Virus record (IMG/VR): IMGVR_UViG_3300043436_003929
Span: 1 to 64,000 of that record
Origin: a virus
Reading direction: 5' to 3' (one strand)
Length of the DNA: 64,000 nucleotides
The position numbers and the translations under genes are program-made. Each line of letters opens with the position of its first letter. Position 1 is the stretch's first letter. The notes below the pieces were generated by a model that ran no database searches, was not told where the DNA came from, and was given only the letters and a program-made list of their open reading frames with translations. Positions 1-8,528 of the stretch are shown piece by piece.

Positions 1-608
1 ACAATTACTTTTTGGAACCTGCGTTCTAGTGCTCCATCTTTTTCAATATTCTTACGGAACTCATCTAATGTGGTTGCTCCAATACATTGAAGTTCTCCAC
101 GAGAAAGTGCTGGTTTGAAGATGTTTGATCCATCCATTGAACCTGAAGAATTTCCTGATCCAACTAAGGTATGTATCTCATCGATGAATACGATAATGTT
201 TGGGTTTGCGTGAAGCTCTTCAATTATGACCTTCATTCTTTCTTCAAATTGCCCACGATATTTTGTTCCGGCAACAACTGAAGTTAAGTCAAGATTAACA
301 ATACGTTTATCAACCAAATTACGAGGACATTCACCCTTTACAATTTTAATTGCCAACCCTTCAACTAATGCGGTTTTTCCACATCCAGGTTCACCAATAA
401 TAATTGGGTTGTTTTTCTTTCTGCGAGATAGAATTTGTGCTATTCTTAAAATTTCTCTATCACGACCAATAACCGGATCAAGTTTTCCATCTTCGGCTAA
501 TTTATTTAAATCTCTACTGAAATTATCTAATACAGGTGTGCTTGATTCTGTTGATGATTTAGGCTTCCTACTCATCATTTTGTCTTCATCGTCCATTAAG
601 TCGTTCAT
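1..608 (-). CDS. ClpB/ClpC-type AAA+ ATPase, 5' part (runs off the left edge)
   Basis: Translating the minus strand from the ATG at 608 gives about 202 residues with no stop before the window edge. After a Ser-rich head of about 30 residues comes a textbook first nucleotide-binding domain of the Hsp100/Clp family: [10 protein letters not shown], Walker A GEPGCGKT near residue 75, the pore-loop stretch [14 protein letters not shown], Walker [14 protein letters not shown], sensor region [10 protein letters not shown] and the arginine-finger region LERRFQ. Family knowledge: such ATPases unfold or disaggregate proteins, alone or with ClpP. The usual Clp N-domain is missing, so this is a short N-terminal form. 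It is divergent from a UVR-motif gene at 808. Whether a second AAA domain or a ClpP-binding loop follows lies outside the window. Confidence 0.95.
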   Translation of the reverse strand, partial: MNDLMDDEDKMMSRKPKSSTESSTPVLDNFSRDLNKLAEDGKLDPVIGRDREILRIAQILSRRKKNNPIIIGEPGCGKTALVEGLAIKIVKGECPRNLVDKRIVNLDLTSVVAGTKYRGQFEERMKVIIEELHANPNIIVFIDEIHTLVGSGNSSGSMDGSNIFKPALSRGELQCIGATTLDEFRKNIEKDGALERRFQKVI

Positions 609-627
609 ATGTTGTGTTTTTATTTTA

Positions 628-659
628 CAAAGTAATAACAAATTTCATTCATAATCAAA
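628..659 (-). promoter_or_regulatory. Bacteroidota-type promoter candidate for the Clp gene
   Basis: On the minus strand TTTG (659-656) is followed after exactly 20 nt by TTACTTTG (635-628), one mismatch from the Bacteroidota -7 consensus TAnnTTTG with -33 TTTG. It lies about 20 nt upstream of the Clp ATG at 608. This suggests expression by the host housekeeping sigma factor, possibly early in infection. Confidence 0.4.
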
Positions 660-664
660 TAATT

Positions 665-708
665 TGACAATTTGTCATAAGTTTTTTTTTATTCTGTCAT
701 TATGACGG
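665..708. promoter_or_regulatory. Two short inverted repeats between divergent genes
   Basis: TGACA-ATT-TGTCA (665-677) and GTCAT-T-ATGAC (696-706, extendable to 694-708) share the TGTCA/TGACA half-site. They lie between the divergent Clp and UVR genes, just upstream of the Clp promoter candidate. They could be operator half-sites for a dimeric repressor. In such AT-rich DNA chance is possible. Confidence 0.25.
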
Positions 709-740
709 ATAAAAGTTTAATCAAATGAAAAAATGACCTA

Positions 741-748
741 TATTTATC
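741..748 (+). promoter_or_regulatory. TATTTATC element upstream of the UVR gene
   Basis: Member of the recurring TATTTAT(A/C/T) set (see findings). Here it ends 59 nt before the ATG at 808, the longest leader in the set apart from 15963 and 20538. Confidence 0.35.
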
Positions 749-807
749 AAAGGAATAAAATTTGATACTACAAAGATATACAATAAAATTAAAAAAATCA
801 AAAAATT

Positions 808-1236
808 ATGTTTAGAAGAAGAAAACCACTTAATGACATTTTCGAAGAGTTTGACTCTATGTTTAACCAGTTTGATTCCATTTTTAATGGAACACCAAAA
901 GACTACAAAGTTGAATCAGGAACCGATGAAATTGGTGATTGGAAAAAGGAAACTTATTTATCACCTAGCGGCAGCATCTTTATTACCAACTTTGTTAGAA
1001 CAAGCAATAATACTAATAATAATTCAAGTGTTAATCAATTAAAATCAAAACTTCAAAAAGCAATTGATGACGAGAATTTTGAAGAAGCAGTAAAAATTAG
1101 AGACGAAATCAAAAACCATGAAAAAAATCAAGATTCAATTAAGAAACTTGAATCGGAATTAAAAAAATCAATTGAAGAACAAAACTTTGAAAAATCAATT
1201 GAACTTAGAGATCAATTAAAAAAATTAAAATCTTAA
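808..1236 (+). CDS. UVR-motif protein, possible Clp partner
   Basis: 142 residues. The N-terminal half has no recognised domain. The C-terminal half holds two tandem UVR (UvrB/UvrC-type) helical hairpins, roughly residues 75-104 (LQKAIDDENFEEAVKIRDEI) and 110-140 (LKKSIEEQNFEKSIELRDQL). Family knowledge: UVR motifs mediate protein contacts in UvrB/UvrC and also occur in the Clp system, in McsA and in the middle of ClpC. The gene is divergent from a Clp ATPase about 200 bp away, so an adaptor or regulator role towards that ATPase is a reasonable inference. No zinc Cys pairs as in McsA are present. A strong terminator follows the stop. The UVR call is firm; the Clp link rests on neighbourhood alone. 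Confidence 0.8.
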   Translation: MFRRRKPLNDIFEEFDSMFNQFDSIFNGTPKDYKVESGTDEIGDWKKETYLSPSGSIFITNFVRTSNNTNNNSSVNQLKSKLQKAIDDENFEEAVKIRDEIKNHEKNQDSIKKLESELKKSIEEQNFEKSIELRDQLKKLKS

Positions 1237-1240
1237 ATAG

Positions 1241-1268
1241 AACCCTCACCCAAAAGGTGGGGGTTTTG
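1241..1268 (+). terminator. Rho-independent terminator after the UVR gene
   Basis: A 10-bp stem, AACCCTCACC (1241-1250) with GGTGGGGGTT (1256-1265), loop CAAAA, one G-T wobble, followed by a short T run. It lies 4 nt after the stop codon. Confidence 0.85.
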
Positions 1269-1276
1269 TATTTATA
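1269..1276 (+). promoter_or_regulatory. TATTTATA element, 3 nt before the ATG at 1280
   Basis: It abuts the terminator on its 5' side and the start codon on its 3' side. If it is a -10 element, the transcript would be essentially leaderless. Confidence 0.4.
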
Positions 1277-1279
1277 TTC

Positions 1280-1612
1280 ATGAAACCTTATGAATTATAC
1301 TTAAATGAGTCTTTAACAGTCAGAGAAATTCTTAACATTTATCTTAAAATAAGACAACATCTTCAAGAAATAGGATTTAGTGATAATGATTTGAAAAAAC
1401 CACCAACATATACTATAACAATGATGGAACTATTTAGTGATTTTAGAATTACAAGAAGTGCTTTACTTAGAGATGTTAACTCTTATGGTTTTGATATGAC
1501 AGATAGTGAGTTGACAGAATATCTAAAACCATTATTAGAAAAAATAAACGAACTAACACCACTAAGTAAAGATGGCTATAACAAAGGAAGAGATAATCGG
1601 GACGAAGATTAG
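1280..1612 (+). CDS. Small conserved-type phage protein, unknown function
   Basis: 110 residues, soluble, mostly helical by composition, ending in a charged tail (NKGRDNRDED). No domain recognised. The ATG is 3 nt after a TATTTATA element and directly follows a terminator, so the gene appears to begin a new transcription unit. Its 3' end overlaps the next gene by 41 bases in another frame, and the reading frame of that neighbour is supported by a domain match, so the pair is probably co-translated. Confidence 0.7.
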   Translation: MKPYELYLNESLTVREILNIYLKIRQHLQEIGFSDNDLKKPPTYTITMMELFSDFRITRSALLRDVNSYGFDMTDSELTEYLKPLLEKINELTPLSKDGYNKGRDNRDED

Positions 1613-1814
1613 AAATGAGATCAAATCTTCAAATATTAAATCAACGGAATACGACACAGAGACCAAAGATTTGGTTGTTGAATTCAATAACGGATTAAAA
1701 TACAAATACGACGGAGTTCCTCACCAAGTTTATACAAAACTTAGATTGGCTGAGTCACAAGGTAAATTTTTTACAACAGATATTTCAAAAAAATATCCAT
1801 ATAAAAAACTTTAA
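1572..1814 (+). CDS. KTSC-domain protein
   Basis: 80 residues, essentially one KTSC domain: the pattern STEYDTETKDLVVEFNNG, then YKYDGVPHQVY, then AESQGKFF, and a C-terminal YPYKKL. This short domain is common in phage and bacterial proteins, often alone or fused to lysyl-tRNA-synthetase-like or nuclease proteins; its biochemical role is not established. It overlaps the upstream gene by 41 bases and lies 20 nt before the nucleotidyltransferase gene. Confidence 0.85.
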   Translation: MAITKEEIIGTKIRNEIKSSNIKSTEYDTETKDLVVEFNNGLKYKYDGVPHQVYTKLRLAESQGKFFTTDISKKYPYKKL

Positions 1815-1822
1815 CATCTCAC

Positions 1823-1830
1823 TATTTATA
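1823..1830 (+). promoter_or_regulatory. TATTTATA element, 4 nt before the ATG at 1835
   Basis: Same close spacing as at 1269 and 19552. Confidence 0.4.
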
Positions 1831-1834
1831 GTAG

Positions 1835-2560
1835 ATGAGTAATTTCCAAAAAATTTTAAATAGTTTCTCAATTAAGGACACATTAAATCCAAAAATTTGG
1901 GAAAATCCAAAAGAACCTAACGAATCGGTTATGATCCCGAAAGTTAGACAAGCACTTATGCGCATCGCCGAAAAGTTTATTGAATATTTAGGTGATGATG
2001 TTTTTGTTGAAGACATTCATCTTACAGGTTCATTAGCAAATTTTAATTGGTCGGAATTTTCGGATTTTGATTTACATGTTATAGTTGATCTACAACAATA
2101 TGAAAATCAATCTGAATTGTATAAAGAATTATTTAACTTAAAAAAACAAGTTTTTAACGACAAACATAATATTAAAATATTCGGGTATGATGTTGAGTTA
2201 TATGCTCAAGATGCCGAGGAACCACATTATAGTTCGGGAGTTTATTCCATAATGAATAATGAATGGGTAAATGCTCCAAAAAAATTCAAAAACGATATTG
2301 ATAAATCAGTTCTTGAAAAGAAAATAAAATCTTGGACTGAAAAAATTGATACGGCAATTGATGAAGAAAAAAATCTAGAAACAATCAAAAACAAACTTAA
2401 GGAATATAGAAAGGCGGGGTTAGAAAAGGAGGGTGAATTATCCTATGAAAACTTGGTATTTAAGTTCTTAAGAAGGTCAGGTCATATAGAGAAATTGTTT
2501 GACACCGTAGATAAGGAAACAGACAAAGAACTCTCAATTGAGAGGGCAATACAAGAATAG
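1835..2560 (+). CDS. Pol-beta-superfamily nucleotidyltransferase
   Basis: 241 residues. The catalytic signature of the nucleotidyltransferase fold is clear: G65-S66 in HLTGSLANFNW, followed by D77-x-D79 in SDFDLHVIVD, and a third acidic position probably in DVELY downstream. Family knowledge: such enzymes transfer NMP to proteins, RNA or small molecules, or act as the toxin of MNT/HEPN-like pairs. Single-copy members are frequent in environmental T4-like phages with unknown substrate. The C-terminal half is charged and helical (LEKKIKSWTEKIDTAIDEEKN). No HEPN partner is adjacent. The substrate cannot be told from sequence. Confidence 0.8.
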   Translation: MSNFQKILNSFSIKDTLNPKIWENPKEPNESVMIPKVRQALMRIAEKFIEYLGDDVFVEDIHLTGSLANFNWSEFSDFDLHVIVDLQQYENQSELYKELFNLKKQVFNDKHNIKIFGYDVELYAQDAEEPHYSSGVYSIMNNEWVNAPKKFKNDIDKSVLEKKIKSWTEKIDTAIDEEKNLETIKNKLKEYRKAGLEKEGELSYENLVFKFLRRSGHIEKLFDTVDKETDKELSIERAIQE

Positions 2561-2583
2561 TTATACTATTCACATAAATCATA

Positions 2584-2591
2584 TATTTATA
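2584..2591 (+). promoter_or_regulatory. TATTTATA element before the first BspA-like fibre gene
   Basis: Ends 13 nt before the ATG at 2605; the spacer is A-rich (AAATAAAAAATTAA), which would suit Bacteroidota initiation. Confidence 0.45.
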
Positions 2592-2604
2592 AATAAAAAA
2601 TTAA

Positions 2605-5600
2605 ATGGCAACTGAATTTATATTTACGGTCGATACAACAAGAACAGAAACTAACTCAAGTGATTCAACTAGTGTTAGAATACCTTTAAACTCTGCAACA
2701 TCATACAATTTTAATGTTGATTGGGGTGATGGTACATTTTCTGGTTTTACATATTCTGGTGCAACAGTACCAACAACTCCTAGTTTTATTACTAAAACTT
2801 ATGCCGTGTCAGGTACGTATGATATTAAAATAAGTGGGATTTTTCCTAGAATTTGGTACAATAACACCGCAACAAATGACAAGTTAAAGATTATAAATAT
2901 TAAAGATTGGGGTAATATTGTTTGGTCGAGCTTTAATACCGCGTTTAATGGTTGTTCCAATTTAGATGTTACCGCAACTGAAGCACCTGTTTTATCAGGT
3001 CTTACCGACTTAACCGGAATGTTCCGACTTTGTTCATCCTTAGTTGGTAATTCAACATTTAACACATGGAATACGTCTACTGTGACAAACATAAGTACCA
3101 TGTTTCAAAGCGCCACTTTATTTAATGCACCTATTAGTTCATGGAATACTAGTAATGTCACGCAGATGGTTAGTACGTTTAGTAATGCAACGTCCTTTAA
3201 TCAACCAATTGGTTCTTGGAATACTAGTAGTGTAGCCACTATGAATAATATGTTTAGTGGTGCGATTTCATTCAACCAAGACATTAACTCATGGGTTACT
3301 ACAGGTGTAACAAGTTTTACGGCTTTTTTAAACGGAGCAACCGGATTTACACAAAATCTTGAATCATTCAAACTTAGAACTGCGGGTGTAAACACAAATA
3401 ACATGTTGAATGGTTGTGGTATGACAACCGAAAATTATTCAAGAACATTGATAGGTTGGGCAAATTCAATTAGTGTTAATGGTGGTTTACCTACAGGATC
3501 AAATCTTGGTGTTAGTGGTTTAAGATATAATTGTGTTGATTATGTTTCGGGTCAAACTTTTAACAACGCTCTTGATGCAAGAACTTATTTAGATTATGGT
3601 CCTCCTAATTTTGGGATTTTTAATGATATCTTAGTTGATTGTGGTGATGCTAAACTTACATTTACAATAGATACAACAAAACCAGGTACTTCCGCGTCAA
3701 ATGCTATATCAATACCATTAGATCCGGCATTAGCATATGGTATGGGTGTTCAGTGGGGAGAAAATAGTGCAGCAACTTCAAATTTTAATTACATAACAGG
3801 GAGAACTGAAATAAGTAATACATATATCACACCAGGAGTATACACAATTACTATTCAAGGATACTTTCCAAGATTTTTTTATAACAACGGTGGTGATAGA
3901 GAAAAAATAATAAATATTTTAAATTGGGGTTCTTCCATTGAGTGGTCATCTTTTGAGAATGCGTTTTATGGTTGTACTAATTTGAACGTTAGTGCAACGG
4001 ATATTCCAAGATTAGCGGACGTATCCAGTTTTCAGAATATGTTTAGAGGTTGTTCCTCATTCTCAGGAAACTCATCATTTGATTCTTGGAATACTAGTGG
4101 TATTACAAACATGCAAAACGCGTTTGCGTCATCTGCATTTAATGTACCAATAGGATCTTGGGATTTAAATACTAGTGGTGTGAATATGACTGGTATGTTG
4201 GATAATACTAGCATGTCTGTTGAGAATTACTCAAGAACATTAATAGGTTGGGCAAATTCAGTTAGTGATAATGGTAATTTACCTTCTTCTGTAACTTTTG
4301 GAGCGTCAAATTTACAATATGATTGTATTGATTATGTATCAACAGGAACTTACAGAAATGCGTTTGCTGCTGAAAATTATTTAGATAATGGAACTCCATC
4401 TTGGACTATAACTGATTTAGGTCTATCTGGAACCTGTCCTACACCAACACCAACTCCTACACCTACTAACACACCTACCGTAACCGAGACACCTACAAAC
4501 ACACCTACACCGACTGAAACACCTACTAACACACCTACCGTAACCGAGACACCTACAAATACTCCTACACCTACTGAAACTCCGACAAATACTCCGACAC
4601 CTACTGAAACGCCCACAAATACTCCAACCGAAACACCAACTAATACTCCAACCGAAACACCAACTAATACTCCAAGTGAGACTCCTACTAATACACCTAC
4701 TGAAACGCCTACCAACACACCTACCGAGACACCAACTAACACTCCAAGTGAGACACCGACAGAAACCCCTACAAATACGCCTACCGAAACTCCTACTGAA
4801 ACTCCGACTAATACTCCAAGTGAAACTCCGACTAATACTCCAAGTGAGACTCCTACAAATACTCCAACTGAAACTCCTACAAATACTCCAACTGAGACTC
4901 CTACCAACACACCTACCGAAACTCCAACTAATACTCCAACAGAGACACCTACAAATACGCCTACCGAAACCCCAACTAGTACACCAACAGGAACACCTGG
5001 TGAGACACCTACACAAACTCCAACTGAAACACCAACAAATACACCAACACCTAGTGAAACTCCGACAAATACTCCAACCGAGACTCCAACTAATACACCT
5101 ACTGAAACACCTACAAATACTCCAACCGAGACTCCTACAAATACACCTACTGAAACTCCGACTAATACTCCAAGTGAGACTCCTACAAATACGCCTACCG
5201 AAACACCAACAAATACTCCAACAGAGACCCCAACTAATACTCCAACTGAAACTCCTACAAATACGCCTACCGAAACACCAACAAATACACCATCAACAAC
5301 ACCTGGTGTGACAACAACACCAACTCCAACCGAGACACCTACAAACACTCCAAGTGAGACTCCAACAAATACACCAAGTGAAACACCTACAAATACACCT
5401 ACTAACACTTCAACTGTTACACCAACATCAAGTGAGACACCTACACCAACTCCAAGTATAACTCCAAGTATTACACCTACAATTACATCAACTATAACAC
5501 CGACAATTACACCAACTAATACTTCAACTGTAACACCTACAATTACTTCAACTGTAACACCAACAACAAGTGTTACACCTACTCAAACATCAACTCCTAC

Positions 5601-5925
5601 AAATACATCAACCCCACAAGTAACTCCAAGTGTAACACCAACAAAGACAGTAACACCAAGTATTACACCGACAAATACCGTAACACCTACTATTACATCA
5701 ACACCTGGTGCGACACCAACACCAACCCCATCATCATTCCCGTTAACAGGAATTAGTGAGAATGTGCAATACGCATACACTATTGATATATTAGGTTCGT
5801 TTAGTGGAGGATCGGCACCTGCTGGGTCATTTGCTCCTCACCCGATATTTACTGATGAGAACGGAGTTCCTTACGCACAATTAAACTCAATCACCTTAGG
5901 TGGTTTTAACGGATTAAATAATTAA
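2605..5925 (+). CDS. Giant fibre/adhesin: two PKD + BspA-like (DUF285) cassettes, Pro-Thr stalk
   Basis: 1106 residues. Cassette 1 (about 1-348) opens with a PKD-like strand pair ([11 protein letters not shown], then [14 protein letters not shown]) and continues into 25-residue BspA-like repeats of the WNTSNVTxMxxMFxxAxxFNQ type (DUF285). It closes with [21 protein letters not shown] and [10 protein letters not shown]. Cassette 2 (about 349-610) repeats this in shorter form. Residues 612-1042 are a [10 protein letters not shown] stalk, followed by a unique 64-residue tail. Family knowledge: BspA-like repeats occur in surface adhesins of Bacteroidota, Mycoplasma and protists. No signal peptide is visible, which fits a virion protein rather than an exported one. 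Paralogue of the 51116 gene. It sits apart from the fibre locus, ahead of the head module. Confidence 0.85.
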   Translation: MATEFIFTVDTTRTETNSSDSTSVRIPLNSATSYNFNVDWGDGTFSGFTYSGATVPTTPSFITKTYAVSGTYDIKISGIFPRIWYNNTATNDKLKIINIKDWGNIVWSSFNTAFNGCSNLDVTATEAPVLSGLTDLTGMFRLCSSLVGNSTFNTWNTSTVTNISTMFQSATLFNAPISSWNTSNVTQMVSTFSNATSFNQPIGSWNTSSVATMNNMFSGAISFNQDINSWVTTGVTSFTAFLNGATGFTQNLESFKLRTAGVNTNNMLNGCGMTTENYSRTLIGWANSISVNGGLPTGSNLGVSGLRYNCVDYVSGQTFNNALDARTYLDYGPPNFGIFNDILVDCGDAKLTFTIDTTKPGTSASNAISIPLDPALAYGMGVQWGENSAATSNFNYITGRTEISNTYITPGVYTITIQGYFPRFFYNNGGDREKIINILNWGSSIEWSSFENAFYGCTNLNVSATDIPRLADVSSFQNMFRGCSSFSGNSSFDSWNTSGITNMQNAFASSAFNVPIGSWDLNTSGVNMTGMLDNTSMSVENYSRTLIGWANSVSDNGNLPSSVTFGASNLQYDCIDYVSTGTYRNAFAAENYLDNGTPSWTITDLGLSGTCPTPTPTPTPTNTPTVTETPTNTPTPTETPTNTPTVTETPTNTPTPTETPTNTPTPTETPTNTPTETPTNTPTETPTNTPSETPTNTPTETPTNTPTETPTNTPSETPTETPTNTPTETPTETPTNTPSETPTNTPSETPTNTPTETPTNTPTETPTNTPTETPTNTPTETPTNTPTETPTSTPTGTPGETPTQTPTETPTNTPTPSETPTNTPTETPTNTPTETPTNTPTETPTNTPTETPTNTPSETPTNTPTETPTNTPTETPTNTPTETPTNTPTETPTNTPSTTPGVTTTPTPTETPTNTPSETPTNTPSETPTNTPTNTSTVTPTSSETPTPTPSITPSITPTITSTITPTITPTNTSTVTPTITSTVTPTTSVTPTQTSTPTNTSTPQVTPSVTPTKTVTPSITPTNTVTPTITSTPGATPTPTPSSFPLTGISENVQYAYTIDILGSFSGGSAPAGSFAPHPIFTDENGVPYAQLNSITLGGFNGLNN
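4441..5740 (+). repeat. Pro-Thr stalk repeat in the 2605 gene
   Basis: About 1.3 kb of tandem 18-bp units encoding ETPTNT/TPSETP variants, drifting at the 3' end into TSTVTPT and SITPT units. Third codon positions vary freely while the protein is conserved, so the array is maintained as protein, not as DNA. Long antisense open frames here are composition artefacts. Confidence 0.9.
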
Positions 5926-5948
5926 AACTAAAACAAAATAAAACAAAT

Positions 5949-7184
5949 ATGGCAGACTTAAAACCAATTGGTAGTGAAAAACTAACAGGTCAAGACAAAT
6001 TAAATAGGATAATGGAAATTGCTCGTTTTAACGAAGTAATGCCAAAAGTCATTAATGAAACCGCTAAATCTGAGTATTCAGTATCTTTGGCTGACGGAAA
6101 CAATTATGAGATTGTTAAAGAAAGACAAGGATATATCATTAAAAAAACTATCTCTGAATCACAAACGGATTACATTGAACCTATGAAAAATAGAAAGTAC
6201 TATTCTTCATATTCACAAGCATTTAAGAGATTAAATCTCTTGGCTGGTGAATTAAATAGAATTAACGAAAATGAAGAAGGTGTTTCTTTATATGGTGAGC
6301 AAAAAAAGTTTACATTAAAAACTCCAAAGCCAGCACCGGCACCTGAGGCTGAAGCACCTGTTGCTCCACCATCTGAACCACCTGCGGTTCCATCACCTGA
6401 ATTGCCACCATCACCTATTGGCGGTGAAGATATGGGTGATATGGGAATGCCTGATATGGGAATGCCTGATATGGGAGGTGAAGATGTCGCTCCTGAGGTT
6501 GATGTTGATATTGATGCTGAAGAAGAAGTTAGCGGTGGTGAAGACCAAGTTACATTCAAGACAATACAAAAACTTACAGGCAAATTAACCCAAAAAATCA
6601 GAACTCTTGATAATCAAGAAGGAATGACTTCTGAAGATATTAAATATGTTATCAATATGGTATTATCTTCATTGGATTTGAAATCTTTATCTGAGGAAGA
6701 TAAAGAAGATATTATGTCAAAATTCGAAGAAGATGAAGCTGAAGATTTTGGTGCTGAAGATGATATGGGTGGTGAAGATATGACCGACGATACTGAAGTT
6801 GAAGATATTCAAGCCAGTATGGATGTTCCCGTAGAATCTGAAATGGAAGAAGAAAACTATGGTAACGGAGCAATCTTTGATAGCATCTTTGGTGAATCAA
6901 AAGTAGATAAAGTTATTTCAAAATATTTTGAGGTTTCAAAAAAAGAAATCAGAGAAAGTAAAGAAAAACAAATCAAAGAAACTGTAAAAAGAAAAAAAGC
7001 AGTAAATGAAATTATGGAATCGGTAATTAAAATGACTGAAACTGTTGAACAAGAATTTGCGGCTAAGAAATTTATAAATGAAAATCTAAACTCTAAGTTT
7101 GTTGGAATTACAAACAAAAAGAATTTGGTTTTCGAAACTAAAACAGGTCAAGTAAAAATTACACCAAACGGAGATTTAATATGA
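5949..7184 (+). CDS. Acidic virion-associated protein, unknown
   Basis: 411 residues. The N-terminal part (1-105) looks globular and includes the aromatic run KYYSSYSQAFKRLNLLAGEL. Residues about 118-195 are a Pro/Ala-rich then Met-Gly-Asp-rich linker (PDMGMPDMGG), followed by a strongly acidic middle. A charged helical stretch, about residues 320-380, leads to a C-terminal beta-like tail (FETKTGQVKITPNGD). No domain recognised. It begins a tightly packed run of four genes ending in the terminase, and its stop overlaps the next start (ATGA). That placement suggests a head, neck or packaging-related role, but nothing in the sequence proves it. Confidence 0.7.
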   Translation: MADLKPIGSEKLTGQDKLNRIMEIARFNEVMPKVINETAKSEYSVSLADGNNYEIVKERQGYIIKKTISESQTDYIEPMKNRKYYSSYSQAFKRLNLLAGELNRINENEEGVSLYGEQKKFTLKTPKPAPAPEAEAPVAPPSEPPAVPSPELPPSPIGGEDMGDMGMPDMGMPDMGGEDVAPEVDVDIDAEEEVSGGEDQVTFKTIQKLTGKLTQKIRTLDNQEGMTSEDIKYVINMVLSSLDLKSLSEEDKEDIMSKFEEDEAEDFGAEDDMGGEDMTDDTEVEDIQASMDVPVESEMEEENYGNGAIFDSIFGESKVDKVISKYFEVSKKEIRESKEKQIKETVKRKKAVNEIMESVIKMTETVEQEFAAKKFINENLNSKFVGITNKKNLVFETKTGQVKITPNGDLI

Positions 7185-7576
7185 GCTATTTAACTTATAT
7201 TAATGGGTTAGGTCCTAACTATAAGGGAGATAATTTATATGAATTTATATTTTCGGATAGTTTGGATATTTGGGGAGAATCTTGGGAAAGCAAACCGTCT
7301 AACGGATACCCATCTCCACCTGAATTACAATACATTAAAAAAGTAGGAGTTCTGAGGAATACAGAATTAAAACTGGAATTGATTCAGAACTCCGATTTTT
7401 TTTCTATGATTGATGCTATGGACGATGTTGTGGCATTGGCATGGGAGCCAGAAGAATCTCAAGGACAAAAAAGAATGGTTTTTAGATTTGGATGTTCTGA
7501 ACAGGAAATTAAAGATAAACTCTATGAAAGAGATTTGATTTTAGAATTTGAAAAAAAAATAATATATGAAAATTAA
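7181..7576 (+). CDS. Small conserved-type phage protein, unknown
   Basis: 131 residues, start overlapping the previous stop by 4 bases (ATGA), which implies translational coupling. It is soluble and acidic with many aromatic residues: ending in a helix-rich KLYERDLILEFEKK. No family recognised. The packed context between two virion-associated unknowns points to the same late operon. Confidence 0.7.
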   Translation: MSYLTYINGLGPNYKGDNLYEFIFSDSLDIWGESWESKPSNGYPSPPELQYIKKVGVLRNTELKLELIQNSDFFSMIDAMDDVVALAWEPEESQGQKRMVFRFGCSEQEIKDKLYERDLILEFEKKIIYEN

Positions 7577-8525
7577 TAAAAAAGCCCTTAAATTAATTGA
7601 TAAAGGTTTATCATCTAAAACAGTTAGTAAATTATCTGAATCTCAGATAGACGTATTATATTCAAAATTATTGGGAGAAGCAACAGTAAATGTTAGTAGT
7701 AAAAATCCAAATGCAGCACAGATTGCTAAAGATATGAATTCAAAAGGTGTTAGTGTTACAGTTACCGAAAAAGAACTTGGTGAAGATGATGACTTTGATT
7801 TGGAAGCCGATCAGGCATATACTGGACAACAAGGTTCTCACGATGAATATCAAGCTGCCGATGATGGTATGGATGATGATACATCACCTGAAAACCACGA
7901 TAGTAAGATGATTGGTATGTCTGAAGAAAAGAAAAATGAACCAAATCCGTGGGCTATTTGTCATTCTCAAGTTGGACCTAAAAAATCAAGAAAATGGGAA
8001 AGATGCGTTAGAGAAGTAAAAAAACAGTTGAAAGAAGGTAAAAATCCTGTATCTTTGTTTTTAGAAAATCAAATACAAAAAATAGTGGAAAAACACATCC
8101 CTCCAAGAATCACCAAAGGTGATTTAATTAAACATATTACAGAATCAAGTTCTAATTTTGCAACAAAACACATTCAATCAGGTTTTGGAACTGAGGTAGC
8201 ACCTTCAAAACCAAAGGTAGCGCCTGGTACAAAAGAAAAACCAAAGACAAAACCATCACACCCTGGTAAAAATCCAAATCCTGGTGAAAATCCAGCACCA
8301 AAGGCGAAGAAAAGTGAGTCTAATGAACAACAAATATCACCTGAACCAACAACAAAACCAGCACCAGCAAAACCTGGTACAAAACCAAGTACAAGACCAA
8401 GACCTTCACACCCTGGTAAAAATCCAAACCCTGGTGAAAATCCAGCACCAAAGGCAGGTAAAATATCACCTGACCAGGCAAAGGATAAAGTAATTGATGT
8501 AATATTGAATATCTTAAAAAAATAA
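7566..8525 (+). CDS. Basic-tailed protein with Cys motif and Pro-Gly-Asn repeats, unknown
   Basis: 319 residues. N-terminal helical region with a possible prohead-protease site (KLLGE/AT near residue 38), an acidic stretch, then the short motif NPWAICHSQVG followed by KWERCVREVKKQ at about residues 137-160. That motif recurs in phage proteins without a known role. After a helical segment come two copies of SHPGKNPNPGENPAPKA in a Lys/Pro-rich region, and a C-terminal helix (DKVIDVILNILKK). It overlaps the preceding gene by 11 bases. The two Cys residues may bind metal or form a disulphide. A packaged, DNA-contacting protein is possible but unproven. Confidence 0.65.
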   Translation: MKINKKALKLIDKGLSSKTVSKLSESQIDVLYSKLLGEATVNVSSKNPNAAQIAKDMNSKGVSVTVTEKELGEDDDFDLEADQAYTGQQGSHDEYQAADDGMDDDTSPENHDSKMIGMSEEKKNEPNPWAICHSQVGPKKSRKWERCVREVKKQLKEGKNPVSLFLENQIQKIVEKHIPPRITKGDLIKHITESSSNFATKHIQSGFGTEVAPSKPKVAPGTKEKPKTKPSHPGKNPNPGENPAPKAKKSESNEQQISPEPTTKPAPAKPGTKPSTRPRPSHPGKNPNPGENPAPKAGKISPDQAKDKVIDVILNILKK

Positions 8526-8528
8526 TAT

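Noticed and set aside
226-654. 142-residue plus-strand frame opposite the Clp gene
   Set aside because: The minus strand encodes an unmistakable Clp ATPase in the same place.
4377-5408. 343-residue antisense open frame of Val-Gly-Val repeats over the Pro-Thr stalk
   Set aside because: It is the mirror of the TPTETPT repeat; every stalk has the same antisense pattern. No start signal or codon support.
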